Below are positions 39,106 through 49,021 of a stretch of 64,000 nucleotides of DNA, piece after piece. How positions within the stretch are numbered: position 1 is the first letter of the stretch; each line of letters begins with the position of its first letter. Under the pieces are notes generated by a model, which was not told the origin of the DNA, did no database searches, and saw nothing but the letters and a program-made list of their open reading frames with translations. The stretch spans positions 9,827 through 73,826 of the forward strand of contig CAYTLW010000026.1 of NCBI GenBank assembly GCA_964438735.1. Reading direction: 5' to 3'. This stretch comes from CAYTLW01 sp964438735 (GTDB lineage Bacteria > Myxococcota_A > UBA9042). The position numbers and the translations under genes were made by a program.

Positions 39106-41223
39106 ATGACCATGCGCAGCGTCGACGTCCTGGCCCTCTGCGCGGCGACGATGGTGTGCACCATCGCCTGCGGAAACAGCGGCCAGGGCACCCAACCCCT
39201 GTACGAGTACGTGGACGGCATCGGCGATGGCGAGCCCAACGCCAATTCGGACACGACAGCGGTCCACGACGCAAAGGGCAGCGGTGGCGTCCAGGATGGC
39301 ACCGGGACAACCGGTGATGTCGTCGTGCCCGCCAAGGACGGCGCCGCCGCCAAGGACGCCCCCACCACCAGCAGCCAGCCGGACGTGACCTGGAAGGGCA
39401 TGCCCCAGATCGAGGTCAAGCTCGACGGCGCCGTGAAGACGGCCCTGGTCTTCGAATATGACAGCAATCCGCAGACCCAGCCGGCGGTCATGAAGGCCAA
39501 GGTGGAGATCAACAATTTCGGTGACGTACCGCTCAAGATCAAGGCGATCCTGTTCAAGACCGAGTCGCCGCAATTGGCCCTGACGTGGTGGGAGACGCCC
39601 CTGAAGCCGGCTGACTATCCCTACGAGTTGGAGCCCTTCGTGCCGCTCACGCTGTCGGTGGAGTTCACCATCAAGCCAAAGTTGAAGGCGTCCAAGACGG
39701 CGACGCTGGAGATCCTCAGCGACGATCCGGTGCAGCCGGAGGTGGCGCTCGCCTTCGCCACGCCGTGTACAGGCGCCAAGCCGGTGATCACACCGGGCGC
39801 TGTGGAGTTGATCAACGCGGGGCCCTTCAAGCCGCGCACCGTCTGCTTCCAGATCGGCAACCTGGGCTGCATGCCCTGGCTCTATTCCGGCGCCAGCTTC
39901 GAGCCGAATAACGGCGCCTGGTCGATCTACGAGGAGCCGCCCGCCAACGACCAGATCCAGGAGATCGGGACCCCGGCCAACCCCTGGACCAAACCCAAGA
40001 AACTCAAGATCTGCGCCCGCTTCCAACCCAAGAAGGTGGGCGACGCCTCGGCCACCAAGCTGGTGGTCAAAGGCAAGGAGAGCTTTGCGGGTCAGCCGAT
40101 CCACACCGCCAGCGCCAGCCTCAAGGGCATCTGGCAGCCCGAGAGCGGCTTCCGCTTCCAATGTGGCGGCCCGGCGATCTTCGACTTCGGCCCCACGGCG
40201 TCCAAGCCGACGACCCTGTCTTGCACGGTCGTCAATGACGGGCCCGCGGCGATGAAATTGAACGCGTTCACCCTGGCACCCGGCACCGACTACGCCCAAC
40301 AGACGGCCATCGACGCTGCGTTCAGCGCCAAGGTCGTGGTGCCCGGCCAGGCCAAGGCGCTCGCCCTGCCCTTCACCCTCGCCGCGGGACAGGGCGTCAA
40401 GTTGTCCGTCACCTGGCAACCGACCGCGGCCGATCCACCACCGACCCGGGCGGTGCTGAACTGGCGACAGGGTGGCGACGAGGGCGACATCGAGGTGCCC
40501 GTGCACGCCGGGCCCTGCAACGAGAGCGCGCCCGAAGCCAGCCCCCTGCCCATGGGCTTCCACAGCCCCTCTGGCCAGGTCAAGACCCGCTTCGAGCTGG
40601 CCAACTGGAGCTGCACGCCCCTCAAGGTGATGAAGCACTGCACCACCCTGTACAACGTGACCCAGTTCAGCGCCTGCGAGACCGGGGCGCCGTCGGCCGA
40701 GTACAGCGTCGTCGGCGCCATGCCCGATGTGGTGCCAGCCTGGAGCAGCGCGCCGGTGGAGGTGTTGTTCAAGCCGGGCGGGGGCAGCCGCAAGGATCAC
40801 CTGGGCCAGTTGCACCTCTTCTACTGCCCTGGTGAATGGACCGGCGGCAAGTGCTCCAAGAAGATGGATCGCATCGAGGTCCAGCTCGAAGGCAACGTAT
40901 TGCCGTCGGTGAAGCCGCCCTCGATGTCCTTGACCGCGCCCGCGGGCATCAAGGCGGGTCACGCGGCGCGGCTGATCGCCAAGGTGACGCCCGGCAGCCA
41001 TGCCATCGGCATGTTCGGCGCCTTCCACTTCACGGTGACGGGCCGCCCGCCTGGCTCGAAGGCCTGGATCTTCGGCGGTCCGGTAGACGGCAACGAGTTG
41101 ATCTTCGTGCCCGATGTGCCGGGCAGCTACACCATCAGTGCCAACGTCGCCGCTTTCACCGCCGGCGACCTCGCCAGCCAGAGCTACAGCGAGCAGGCGC
41201 TGGTGAGTTTCGTTGCCAAGTAG
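39106..41223 (+). CDS. Large Ig-like lipoprotein with ASPM/SPD-2/Hydin-type repeats
   Basis: The 705-residue protein has a lipoprotein signal (MVCTIACGNSG), an Asp/Ala/Thr-rich linker to about residue 90, and then several repeated beta-sandwich stretches. These include VEINNFGDVPLKIKAILF, ILSDDPVQPEVALAF, VCFQIGNLGCMPWLY, VVNDGPAAMKLNAFTLAPG and LFKPGGGSRKDHLGQLHL, the style of choice-of-anchor/ASPM-SPD-2-Hydin repeats known from surface-exposed proteins. It has no enzyme motif. The terminal domain (ITKV-like IAKVTPGSHAIGMFGAF and VPDVPGSYTISANV) resembles a PKD/Ig-like module. The start choice among three Mets at 39103, 39106 and 39112 was made by the spacing to AGGAGG at 39096-39101. A TATGCT box at 39079-39084 is a candidate -10. 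It is convergent with the M49-like gene. Confidence 0.75.
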   Translation: MTMRSVDVLALCAATMVCTIACGNSGQGTQPLYEYVDGIGDGEPNANSDTTAVHDAKGSGGVQDGTGTTGDVVVPAKDGAAAKDAPTTSSQPDVTWKGMPQIEVKLDGAVKTALVFEYDSNPQTQPAVMKAKVEINNFGDVPLKIKAILFKTESPQLALTWWETPLKPADYPYELEPFVPLTLSVEFTIKPKLKASKTATLEILSDDPVQPEVALAFATPCTGAKPVITPGAVELINAGPFKPRTVCFQIGNLGCMPWLYSGASFEPNNGAWSIYEEPPANDQIQEIGTPANPWTKPKKLKICARFQPKKVGDASATKLVVKGKESFAGQPIHTASASLKGIWQPESGFRFQCGGPAIFDFGPTASKPTTLSCTVVNDGPAAMKLNAFTLAPGTDYAQQTAIDAAFSAKVVVPGQAKALALPFTLAAGQGVKLSVTWQPTAADPPPTRAVLNWRQGGDEGDIEVPVHAGPCNESAPEASPLPMGFHSPSGQVKTRFELANWSCTPLKVMKHCTTLYNVTQFSACETGAPSAEYSVVGAMPDVVPAWSSAPVEVLFKPGGGSRKDHLGQLHLFYCPGEWTGGKCSKKMDRIEVQLEGNVLPSVKPPSMSLTAPAGIKAGHAARLIAKVTPGSHAIGMFGAFHFTVTGRPPGSKAWIFGGPVDGNELIFVPDVPGSYTISANVAAFTAGDLASQSYSEQALVSFVAK

Positions 41224-41297
41224 GCTGGAAGTCGGCCGATCGCGGTCCTGTCGCGGGCCTTCCGATCGCGGAAAGCTGCGTTACTCCGAGCGCTATT

Positions 41298-43160
41298 TCA
41301 TTCTGAGGGCATCGACGAGTATTGGGGCAGGATGCCCACCGGCAGGTCGTCCAGCTCGCTCAGCTTGGAACGAACCTCGCCGGGCAGGATGCCATGCTGC
41401 AGGATCAGGCGGCCGGCGCCCTCGTAGTCGCCGCGGGCGACGATGTCGAGCACCTCGGCGGTGAGCTTGCGCACGGCCTTGCCCAGGTTGGGCGGGTTGA
41501 CCTCGAAGGTGCGCTTGGTGGCGTTGTAGCGGAACACCCACTCCTGGGCGAGGTAGTTGTAGATGATCGCCTTGGCGATGGTCTGCGGCGATGAGGCGCC
41601 CAGCCGCGCGGCGTCGAAGAAGCTGGCCAGGAAGGTGGCGGCGACGCCTTCATCGCTGCGTTTTCGCAGCTCACCCTTGTCGCGCAACCAGGTGTAGTTG
41701 AGCAGGGCGATGGACTCGCCCATGACCAGCTCCATCAACGTGTAGCGGGCCTGCAGCAACTGGCGGGCGCTGGTGCGTTTACCGCCGGGCAGCTGAATGG
41801 TCCCCGGCACCACGCCGTGGGCGAACTGCCAGGCCATCAGGATGTCGTAATAGGCCTCGAAGGAGACCTTGTTGTAGAGCTTCGGCGCGAAGATGCGACG
41901 GGCCACGGGTCGGGCGACGGCGTCGAACTTGGCCTTGACCACGTTCTTGAGGATCACGTTCTTGGTGCCGCGCGCCCGGCGCACGCTCTCGTCGTTGGGC
42001 AGGACGAAGGCGCGGATCTGGTAGCCCGAGCGGGCATCGCCAGCAGTGTAGAGCACGTTGCCAATGGTGATGGGTGAGGGCGCGATGGTCTGAAAACGCG
42101 GCCGCAGGGTATCGGGGATCGGCAGGTTGGCGACCATGCCGTCGTAGTGCTTCAGGAACCGTCGGAAGCGGGCGCTCTCGGTGTCGTCGCGGAGGTAGAC
42201 GATGGCCTCGAAGCTGGTCTTGAGACCCAGCAGGCGATCCTCGTAGTACTCGTAGGGGCCGATGGCGATGTCCAGCGGGCAATCGCGCGCCTCCAGCCAG
42301 AGGATCTCGCTGGTGAGGTAGGAGTCGTCGCCGAAGGACTTGGCCCGAGCGCGGAGGAAATCCGCCAGCGGGGCGCAGCGACATCGAGGTGGCGGCGGGG
42401 TGACGGGGGGCGGGGGTGTTGCGACGCGTTTACCCTTTCGCTTGGAACGGCGGCGGGTCTTCTTCTTGGGCGGAGGCTGTGGCGGCGGCGGTACCACGGC
42501 GGGCGTGGGCGGCTCGTTGCATTTGTAGGCGGCTGCTGCCGCGGTCAGCGCCTTGGCGGCCTCGCTCAGGCGCGCCGAGAAGGCCTTGGAGTAGGGCACG
42601 GTGTGCAGGCCCTTGCGGTCGCGACGGACGACCGAGTAGGGGCTGTACAGGCCAGCGGCAGAGTCCGGGTGTTTGCGCACCCAGCTGTCGATCTCGCGCT
42701 TGGAGATGTCGCTGGGATAGTAGTTGGCACCCGGCGTGCGCACTGCCCGACCGAGAAAGGGGCGATCGTCGGCGTGGCGATCCCAGGGGCCGTAGTGGAT
42801 CTCCATGAAGCGGGCAAACTGGTCTGCCTCGGCGGTTTTGGCGAAGCGGGCCGTGCGGCGCAAGGCAGCGCGCATCTCCCAACCATCGGCGGATACCTGG
42901 TCCCAATAGACGCGGTCGATGCGATCGGCGGCCCGGCGCAGGTGAGGCAGCATCCCCTTGACGTCGGCCGGGATCGCACTGGCGCTGACCCCCAACCTGG
43001 CGGGTACGTAGCGGGCAAGGCGCTTGGTGATCTCCTGCGGCGTGATCGAGCGCTTGAGCAGCACCACCTCGCCGCGAAGCGGCGCACCCGCGACGTCGGA
43101 CACGGCCGGCAGCAGCAGCGCAACGGTGAGAATCGGGACGATCCGATGCGATCGGCTCAT
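41298..43160 (-). CDS. Secreted DPP III-like (M49) protein lacking the HExxH zinc motif
   Basis: The 620-residue protein has a signal peptide (LTVALLLPAVSDVAGA). Conserved peptidase M49 (DPP III) segments are seen: LDIAIGPYEYYEDRLLGLKTSFEAIV, ILKNVVKAKFDAVARPVA, and a long YNKVSFEAYYDILMAWQFAHGVVPG region. In the last, M49 enzymes have a zinc-binding HExxH or HExxxH; here W444 and Q445 replace His and Glu while H448 remains. The later Glu-rich helix reads LMELVMGES. A Pro-rich linker with Lys/Arg (PPPPQPPPKKKTRRRSKRKGK) lies around residues 230-270. I infer a catalytically dead, binding-type M49 homologue. The start at 43160 has a strong CAGGAGGTGCC site. It lies 89 nt after the start of rlmD (same strand). 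Confidence 0.65.
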   Translation of the reverse strand: MSRSHRIVPILTVALLLPAVSDVAGAPLRGEVVLLKRSITPQEITKRLARYVPARLGVSASAIPADVKGMLPHLRRAADRIDRVYWDQVSADGWEMRAALRRTARFAKTAEADQFARFMEIHYGPWDRHADDRPFLGRAVRTPGANYYPSDISKREIDSWVRKHPDSAAGLYSPYSVVRRDRKGLHTVPYSKAFSARLSEAAKALTAAAAAYKCNEPPTPAVVPPPPQPPPKKKTRRRSKRKGKRVATPPPPVTPPPPRCRCAPLADFLRARAKSFGDDSYLTSEILWLEARDCPLDIAIGPYEYYEDRLLGLKTSFEAIVYLRDDTESARFRRFLKHYDGMVANLPIPDTLRPRFQTIAPSPITIGNVLYTAGDARSGYQIRAFVLPNDESVRRARGTKNVILKNVVKAKFDAVARPVARRIFAPKLYNKVSFEAYYDILMAWQFAHGVVPGTIQLPGGKRTSARQLLQARYTLMELVMGESIALLNYTWLRDKGELRKRSDEGVAATFLASFFDAARLGASSPQTIAKAIIYNYLAQEWVFRYNATKRTFEVNPPNLGKAVRKLTAEVLDIVARGDYEGAGRLILQHGILPGEVRSKLSELDDLPVGILPQYSSMPSE

Positions 43161-43249
43161 GGCACCTCCTGGGATTCCGCGTGCGCGGGCCTCACACTGA
43201 AATATAGACGCGCGAGGGCTGTACGCCAACGAGGCTTGCCCGCTGGCGA

Positions 43250-44743
43250 TCAGCGCACGAAACGCGCGACCGTCTCGATGTGCCAGGCATGTGGGAACAT
43301 ATCCACAGGCTCAGCCCCAACCAACCGATACCCCGCCTTCCGCAACGCCACCGCATCCCGCGCCAACGCCGCCGGATTGCAGCTCACATAGACCAGCCGC
43401 GACGCCGCCAACCCGGCTACCAGCCGCAGCGCCGCCGGCAGTAGCCCCGAACGAGGCGGATCGACCACGGCCACATCGTCATCGCAGAGGCCGGCAAACT
43501 CCTCGCTCGCCAGTGCCTCGCCCACGTCTCCGCAGATGAAGCGCGCGTTGTCGACCCCATTGCGAACCGCGTTGCGCCGCGCATCTTCCACCGCGTCCGG
43601 CTGCATCTCGATACCGACCACCTCGCTGGCCGCCGGCGCCAGGCATAAGCCGATGGTTCCCGTGCCGCAGTACAGGTCCAGCACCCGGCCGGAGATCGGC
43701 GCATCGCCTTGCACGACCGCGTCCATCACCCGGCCGTACAGCACCTCTGCCTGACGCGTATTGGGCTGGAAGAACGCCCGCGGGTGCACATCGAAGAGCA
43801 GCTCGCGACCGCCGGGCAGGCGCAGCCGCTCCTGCAAATGCGGCTGGCCAGCCAGCAGATGTTCCTCCATACGGGTTCGCTGGCCGCGCTGGGCATATCG
43901 TTGGGTCCAGTAGAGGCTGTCGATCGGCACGGCCTGGCGCAGTCCAGCGACAAAGTCGGCGAAGGCCTGGGCAACCTGCGCGGCGGGTCGTTCGCCGTGA
44001 CGGGTCTGCACCTGCTCGGCCTCGCCCGTGACCAACTCCGCCAGGCGCTGGCCGGTGCGCTTGCCCTCGCGCACCAGCAGGGTGCGCAGCCAGCCGGTCC
44101 GGCGGCGTTCATTGTGCGCCTGCAGCCCCTCGGCCCTGGCCCACTCGGCCACCGCTCGAACCAGCGTGGAGGCCTCGTCCGATTGCAGATGACAACGCGC
44201 CAGGTCGACCACCTCGTAGCGTCGTCGTGGCGGGTGCAAACCCAGACCCAGGTCGCCGCCGGCATCGCCAAAGGAGTACTCCATCTTGTTGCGATGGCCC
44301 CAGGGCGGTTGGCAAGGAATCACCCGCTCCACCAGGTCGCTGTCGAAGCCGTTGGCCTTGAGCTGGTCGCGAACCCATTGACCCTTGAGCACCAGTTGCC
44401 GCGCATAGTCCAACCCCTGCAACGAGCAGCCGCCGCAGGCTGGGTCTTGCCGGTCCGGATGCCATGCGTGGCTGCAACGGGGCTCGATTCGGTCGCTGGA
44501 GATCTCCAGCAGACGGGTGACCTCACCGCTGAGCACCCGGCGACGACGGCCGTGCATCCGCAACTCGACCTTCTCTCCAGGGAGGGCACCGCGAACCCGT
44601 ACATCAAATGACACGGGCCGCCGATCCGGTCCGACCAGCGCCGCCCAACGGCCGCGACCGAGGCCGCCGTCGGCGATGGAATCGACAGCGACTTCCAGCA
44701 GGTCACCTGGGCGGGGATTGCGCGACCGCTCGGGAAGGTTCAC
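43250..44743 (-). CDS. rlmD: 23S rRNA (uracil-5-)-methyltransferase, RlmD/RumA type
   Basis: The 497-residue protein is a SAM-dependent rRNA m5U methyltransferase with an N-terminal TRAM domain (PGDLLEVAVDSIADGGLGRGR), a [4Fe-4S]-type cysteine set with CGGCSLQG, a SAM motif VLDLYCGTGTIGL, and the catalytic DPPRSGL and VYVSCNPAAL segments. RlmD methylates U1939 of 23S rRNA in E. coli; the paralogues RlmC and TrmA are close, so the target site is an inference. GTG 44743 has AGGAG 7 nt upstream and starts just before the TRAM domain. The frame stays open to 44998, and a Met at 44818 is possible, but that region includes a run of nine G. It is divergent from the PFKFB gene. Confidence 0.88.
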   Translation of the reverse strand: MNLPERSRNPRPGDLLEVAVDSIADGGLGRGRWAALVGPDRRPVSFDVRVRGALPGEKVELRMHGRRRRVLSGEVTRLLEISSDRIEPRCSHAWHPDRQDPACGGCSLQGLDYARQLVLKGQWVRDQLKANGFDSDLVERVIPCQPPWGHRNKMEYSFGDAGGDLGLGLHPPRRRYEVVDLARCHLQSDEASTLVRAVAEWARAEGLQAHNERRRTGWLRTLLVREGKRTGQRLAELVTGEAEQVQTRHGERPAAQVAQAFADFVAGLRQAVPIDSLYWTQRYAQRGQRTRMEEHLLAGQPHLQERLRLPGGRELLFDVHPRAFFQPNTRQAEVLYGRVMDAVVQGDAPISGRVLDLYCGTGTIGLCLAPAASEVVGIEMQPDAVEDARRNAVRNGVDNARFICGDVGEALASEEFAGLCDDDVAVVDPPRSGLLPAALRLVAGLAASRLVYVSCNPAALARDAVALRKAGYRLVGAEPVDMFPHAWHIETVARFVR

Positions 44744-44876
44744 CCTGACGCTCCTGTTGAGGCCGCCCTGCCCGGCAGCCGACCGGGGGGGGGCGGAGAC
44801 CGGGCGGCGCAATCTCATCGCGCTGCACCTATGCGCATCATCCATGCGGCCGTGACCGCAGCAAGGGGGGCGACAA

Positions 44877-46172
44877 ATGGTTGTCGACCGGGCACCCGTC
44901 GGACGGCGTGCGACCATCGGCCGCGGACCCACCGATGAGCGCCTGGCGTTCATCATGGTCGGCCTGCCGGCGCGCGGCAAGACGTACATCGCGCGCAAGA
45001 TCGGCCGCTACCTGGACTGGCTTGGCTACCGGGCCCGCGTCTTCAATGTGGGTGATTACCGTCGCCAACGCCTCGGCGCACACCACCCCTCATCCTTCTT
45101 CGATCCCGACAACGAGCACGGCCGCAAACAGCGCCGGCAGATGGCCCAGGCGGCCCTGCACGACATGCTGCATTGGCTGGAGTTGGGCGGCGAACTGGCC
45201 ATCTACGACGCCACGAATACCACCCGGGAGCGCCGCGCCAACCTGCGCGATGCCTGCGAGGCGGCCGGTGTGCGCGTGGTCTACGTCGAGTCCATCTGCG
45301 AGGATCCGGACCTGATCGAGGCCAATATCCGCGCCACGAAGTTGCAGTCGCCCGACTACGAGGGCGTCGATCCCAACGTGGCGGTGGACGACTTCCGCGC
45401 CCGAATCGCGCACTACGAACGCGTCTACGAGCCCATCACCAGCGACGAGGTCACCTACATCAAGTACGTCGACGTCGGTCGGCGCATCGTGGTCAACCGC
45501 ATCCAGGGCTATGTGCCGGGTAAGGTGCTGTTCTTTCTGATGAACACGCACCTCATTCCGCGGCCCATCTACTTCACACGCCATGGCGAGAGTTCGTTCA
45601 ACATCGAGAATCGAATCGGCGGCGACGCCGAGTTGACCCCCGCCGGCGTGCGCTACTCACGACAGTTGGCCGACTTCCTGACGCAACGCCTCGACAGCGG
45701 CGTGACGCCCACCGTACTGACCAGCACCTTGCGCCGGACCATCGACACCGCCTCCACGCTGCCCTGGCCATCCACTCCTTGGAAGCTGCTCGACGAGATC
45801 GACGCCGGGGTGTGCAACGGGCTGACCTACGACCAGATCGCCAGTCGACTGCCCAACGAATTCGCAGCCCGGACGGCGGATAAGTTCAACTACCGATACC
45901 CCAATGGCGAGTCCTATCGCGACGTGATCGGCCGTGTGGACCCGCTGATTATCGAGCTCGAGCGCCGGCAATCGCCGGTGGTTGTGGTGGCCCACCAGGC
46001 GGTTTTGCGGGTACTCTACGCCTACTTCATGGACAAACCCGCCCAGGATTGCCCGTACCTGCCTGTGCCCCTGAACACCGTTATCGAGCTCACGCCGGGG
46101 CCCTATGGCTACCAGGAACAACGGCATGAGCTCCTGGTCCGCCCGGCCCGTTTTGGCAACGAGACGACCTGA
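44877..46172 (+). CDS. Bifunctional 6-phosphofructo-2-kinase / fructose-2,6-bisphosphatase
   Basis: The 431-residue protein resembles the eukaryotic PFKFB enzymes. The kinase half has Walker A GLPARGKTYIARKIGRYLDW, then FNVGDYRR and LAIYDATNTTRERR. The bisphosphatase half is a phosphoglycerate-mutase fold with R235, H236 and G237 (FTRHGESSFN), a DEIDAGVCNGLTYD segment with the acid Glu, and H373 (VVAHQAVLRV). All of these match the liver-type enzyme. It would make or destroy fructose 2,6-bisphosphate, a signal not usually used by bacteria. No dedicated 6-phosphofructo-1-kinase gene is in the window. ATG 44877 follows a GGGGG run and is divergent from rlmD. Followed at 36 nt by a map gene. Confidence 0.88.
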   Translation: MVVDRAPVGRRATIGRGPTDERLAFIMVGLPARGKTYIARKIGRYLDWLGYRARVFNVGDYRRQRLGAHHPSSFFDPDNEHGRKQRRQMAQAALHDMLHWLELGGELAIYDATNTTRERRANLRDACEAAGVRVVYVESICEDPDLIEANIRATKLQSPDYEGVDPNVAVDDFRARIAHYERVYEPITSDEVTYIKYVDVGRRIVVNRIQGYVPGKVLFFLMNTHLIPRPIYFTRHGESSFNIENRIGGDAELTPAGVRYSRQLADFLTQRLDSGVTPTVLTSTLRRTIDTASTLPWPSTPWKLLDEIDAGVCNGLTYDQIASRLPNEFAARTADKFNYRYPNGESYRDVIGRVDPLIIELERRQSPVVVVAHQAVLRVLYAYFMDKPAQDCPYLPVPLNTVIELTPGPYGYQEQRHELLVRPARFGNETT

Positions 46173-46207
46173 GCGGGCGGCATGTCGCCGCCGAGAGGCC
46201 CTGCACG

Positions 46208-47143
<936 letters not shown>

Positions 47144-47167
47144 CGTCCGCCGCGTCGAGACTTCCCG

Positions 47168-47989
47168 TCACGCCCCCAGCTCCTGCAAGCGGCTGCGGCG
47201 GGTACCCGGCAACAGGATCTGGCGGGCGGCATATTGCAACATGCCGAAGAGGCTGGCGTGGCCGACCTGGATCACCTCGTCGCCGGCGTCGAAGTCCATC
47301 AACGCCCGATAGAAGCGGTTCAACACCCCCTCGCGGTGGTAGAAGCGCACGTCCTGCTCGCCCTTCAAGAAGACGCTATCGGGCGGATTGCTGCCGCGCA
47401 TGATGAAGGTATCCGGCTCGAAGACAGCGTCCGTTGCGATGCAGATCTCCTCGCGATGACGACGCGCGATCTGGGCGGCGATGCGCCGATGACGCCAGGT
47501 GGGCGGCAGGGCGTAGAAGGGCGAGGGATGTACATCATCGAAGTGCAGCGCCACGTTGCCCAGGCTGCTCAAGACGCAGGCGACATTGGACACCCAGACC
47601 TTGTCGAAGGGGCGCCGCAACAGGGTGCGGACCAGCACCGTCGAGGTCAGTTTGTGGGTCAATCGTGCGCCGCGATCGTCGTTGCCGACGCAGGTCAGGC
47701 CCAGGTGCAGGACCTCGCCCACCTCTTCGATGTCCAGCAGCAGGGCGGCGCAGAAGCCGGCGCAGCGCCAGCCATCGGGCCGGGCGGCATCCCTTCGCCA
47801 GGCGACGGCGATGACGTTGCGGGCCAGGATCTCCCGCTCGCCGGACAGGCATTGATAGCGCGGTGCATCGCCCAGGGCGTCATCGGCCACCTCGCGCAGG
47901 TGCTCGACCAGGCGGGCGAGGCGGTCGTCATCCAGGTATTGCCCCGGACGGAACAGGTACTCGATGCGGTAGTTGTTGGCCTTGCTCAT
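47168..47989 (-). CDS. GNAT-like protein overlapping plsC
   Basis: The 273-residue protein is unrecognised in full but reads as an acyltransferase of the GNAT kind: NVIAVAWRRDAARPDGWRC, then a hydrophobic LLLDIEEVGEVLHLGLTCVGN followed by RGARLTHKLTSTVLVRTLLRR, a possible acyl-CoA-binding loop and helix, and VSNVACVLSSLGNVALHF. The start at 47989 has a strong GGAGGTAGCC site inside the upstream plsC gene, an overlap of 62 nt, so translation is coupled. The pairing with an sn-glycerol acyltransferase recalls ornithine-lipid OlsB/OlsA operons, but no OlsB signature was found. It converges with map (24 nt between stops). Role: inferred, lipid or amide acylation. Confidence 0.55.
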   Translation of the reverse strand: MSKANNYRIEYLFRPGQYLDDDRLARLVEHLREVADDALGDAPRYQCLSGEREILARNVIAVAWRRDAARPDGWRCAGFCAALLLDIEEVGEVLHLGLTCVGNDDRGARLTHKLTSTVLVRTLLRRPFDKVWVSNVACVLSSLGNVALHFDDVHPSPFYALPPTWRHRRIAAQIARRHREEICIATDAVFEPDTFIMRGSNPPDSVFLKGEQDVRFYHREGVLNRFYRALMDFDAGDEVIQVGHASLFGMLQYAARQILLPGTRRSRLQELGA

Positions 47990-48779
47990 GGCTACCTCCA
48001 GGTTGAAGTCGGGCGCTCGGGTTCTCCATCTGTATGAGGCGGTCGCCGATCCACAGTTCGGCCGCCTCGCGCAACGCGGTGCCGTCGCGGTCGGCCAGAG
48101 TCGGACCAAAGGCCACGATCACCTCGACCGTCGGCCTGCGAAACAGGGTCAGGAAATGGCTGAAGAAGGTGTCGCCGACGACGTAGGCGGCGCGGGCAGG
48201 ACGGCAGACGATAGCCACTGGCTGAACGCGCAGGTCGGCTCTTGCGGCGTCGATGAAGAAGCCCGCCCGGAATGGCAGCAGCCCGGGACCCGTCGTCGTC
48301 GTGCCCTCCGGGAACAGGGCGACGCGCCGGCCCTCGGCGATGGCGGTCTGCAGATCCATGCGGGCCTGTCGCCGGCTGCCGGCGGACTCACGTTGAACGA
48401 AGAGCGTGCCCGCGCGCGCGGCGGCGCGGCCGAATATGGGTGTCTGGCCGACCTCGGACTTGGCCAGCAGGGAGCAGGGGGTCACCGCCAGCAGGGCGGT
48501 CACGTCGAGGTAGGAGCGGTGGTTGGCCACCAGGGCCGCAGCGTCGGGATCGGGCCGGCCATGCACCGTCATGCGCACACCCAGGGCCCGGTGCAATCGC
48601 CGCGCCCAGCGGGTCGACTCGACGCCCCCGGACCTGCCCCCGCGTGCTGCGGGGAGCAGGGCCAGGCGCGCCACAGAGGTCAAGGTGATGGCCGCCAACC
48701 GCCCCAAGCGCAGCCATGCGCGGAACCGACCGCACACGCCGCGGGAGAGGCATTGGATTTGGGGCAAGCGACGGACCAT
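47928..48779 (-). CDS. 1-acylglycerol-3-phosphate O-acyltransferase-like protein (PlsC family)
   Basis: The 283-residue protein has the PlsC motifs NHRSYLD (in place of NHxxxxD) and FPEGTTTTGPG, with VQRES between them, and a basic hydrophobic N-terminus that would bind the membrane. It transfers an acyl chain from acyl-CoA or acyl-ACP to a lysolipid. ATG 48779 has a strong CAGGAGGGATGGA site, and a 6-bp hairpin (48795-48811) lies just upstream. The stop lies 62 nt inside the GNAT-like gene. The tail (PGGSHEQGQQLPHRVP) is probably an artefact of that overlap. A lipid-remodelling role is likely; substrate unknown. Confidence 0.82.
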   Translation of the reverse strand: MVRRLPQIQCLSRGVCGRFRAWLRLGRLAAITLTSVARLALLPAARGGRSGGVESTRWARRLHRALGVRMTVHGRPDPDAAALVANHRSYLDVTALLAVTPCSLLAKSEVGQTPIFGRAAARAGTLFVQRESAGSRRQARMDLQTAIAEGRRVALFPEGTTTTGPGLLPFRAGFFIDAARADLRVQPVAIVCRPARAAYVVGDTFFSHFLTLFRRPTVEVIVAFGPTLADRDGTALREAAELWIGDRLIQMENPSARLQPGGSHEQGQQLPHRVPVPSGAIPG

Positions 48780-48965
48780 TCCATCCCTCCTGACGAGTCC
48801 TCGCTGGACTCATGGTCAAGATGGACGGCGGCCGTGAACAGCGCTCAGACGCGCTGTGACGTCAAAGGGAATTGGCGGTGAAATGCATGTGAACAGGCGA
48901 CCGGCAGATGGCGCGCTACAGAGACGTCGCGGGGAGGTAGTCTCGCGAAGCGGAGCTTGGGGTGT

Positions 48966-48991
48966 GGCCCGAAAACGACGTTTTTCGGGCC
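48966..48991 (-). terminator. 10-bp perfect hairpin after the DUF1566 gene
   Basis: GGCCCGAAAA (48966-48975) and TTTTCGGGCC (48982-48991) are exact complements around a six-base loop, 31 nt past the DUF1566 stop on the minus strand. A second, slightly mismatched hairpin (GGGGGATTGC and GCAATTCCCC) lies between it and the stop. No strong U-tract follows, so strength as a terminator is uncertain. Confidence 0.5.
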
Positions 48992-49021
48992 GAGGGGGAT
49001 TGCCCGCAATTCCCCTGAAAA

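Noticed and set aside
41260..41273. TTCCG-ATCG-CGGAA hairpin between convergent genes
   Set aside because: The 5-bp stem is short, with no T-tract; a nearby direct repeat (CCGATCGCGG twice) makes it more likely chance.
48795..48811. GAGTCC/GGACTC hairpin upstream of plsC as a riboswitch candidate
   Set aside because: A single 6-bp hairpin with a five-base loop is too little to support a known riboswitch; recorded as a leader hairpin only.
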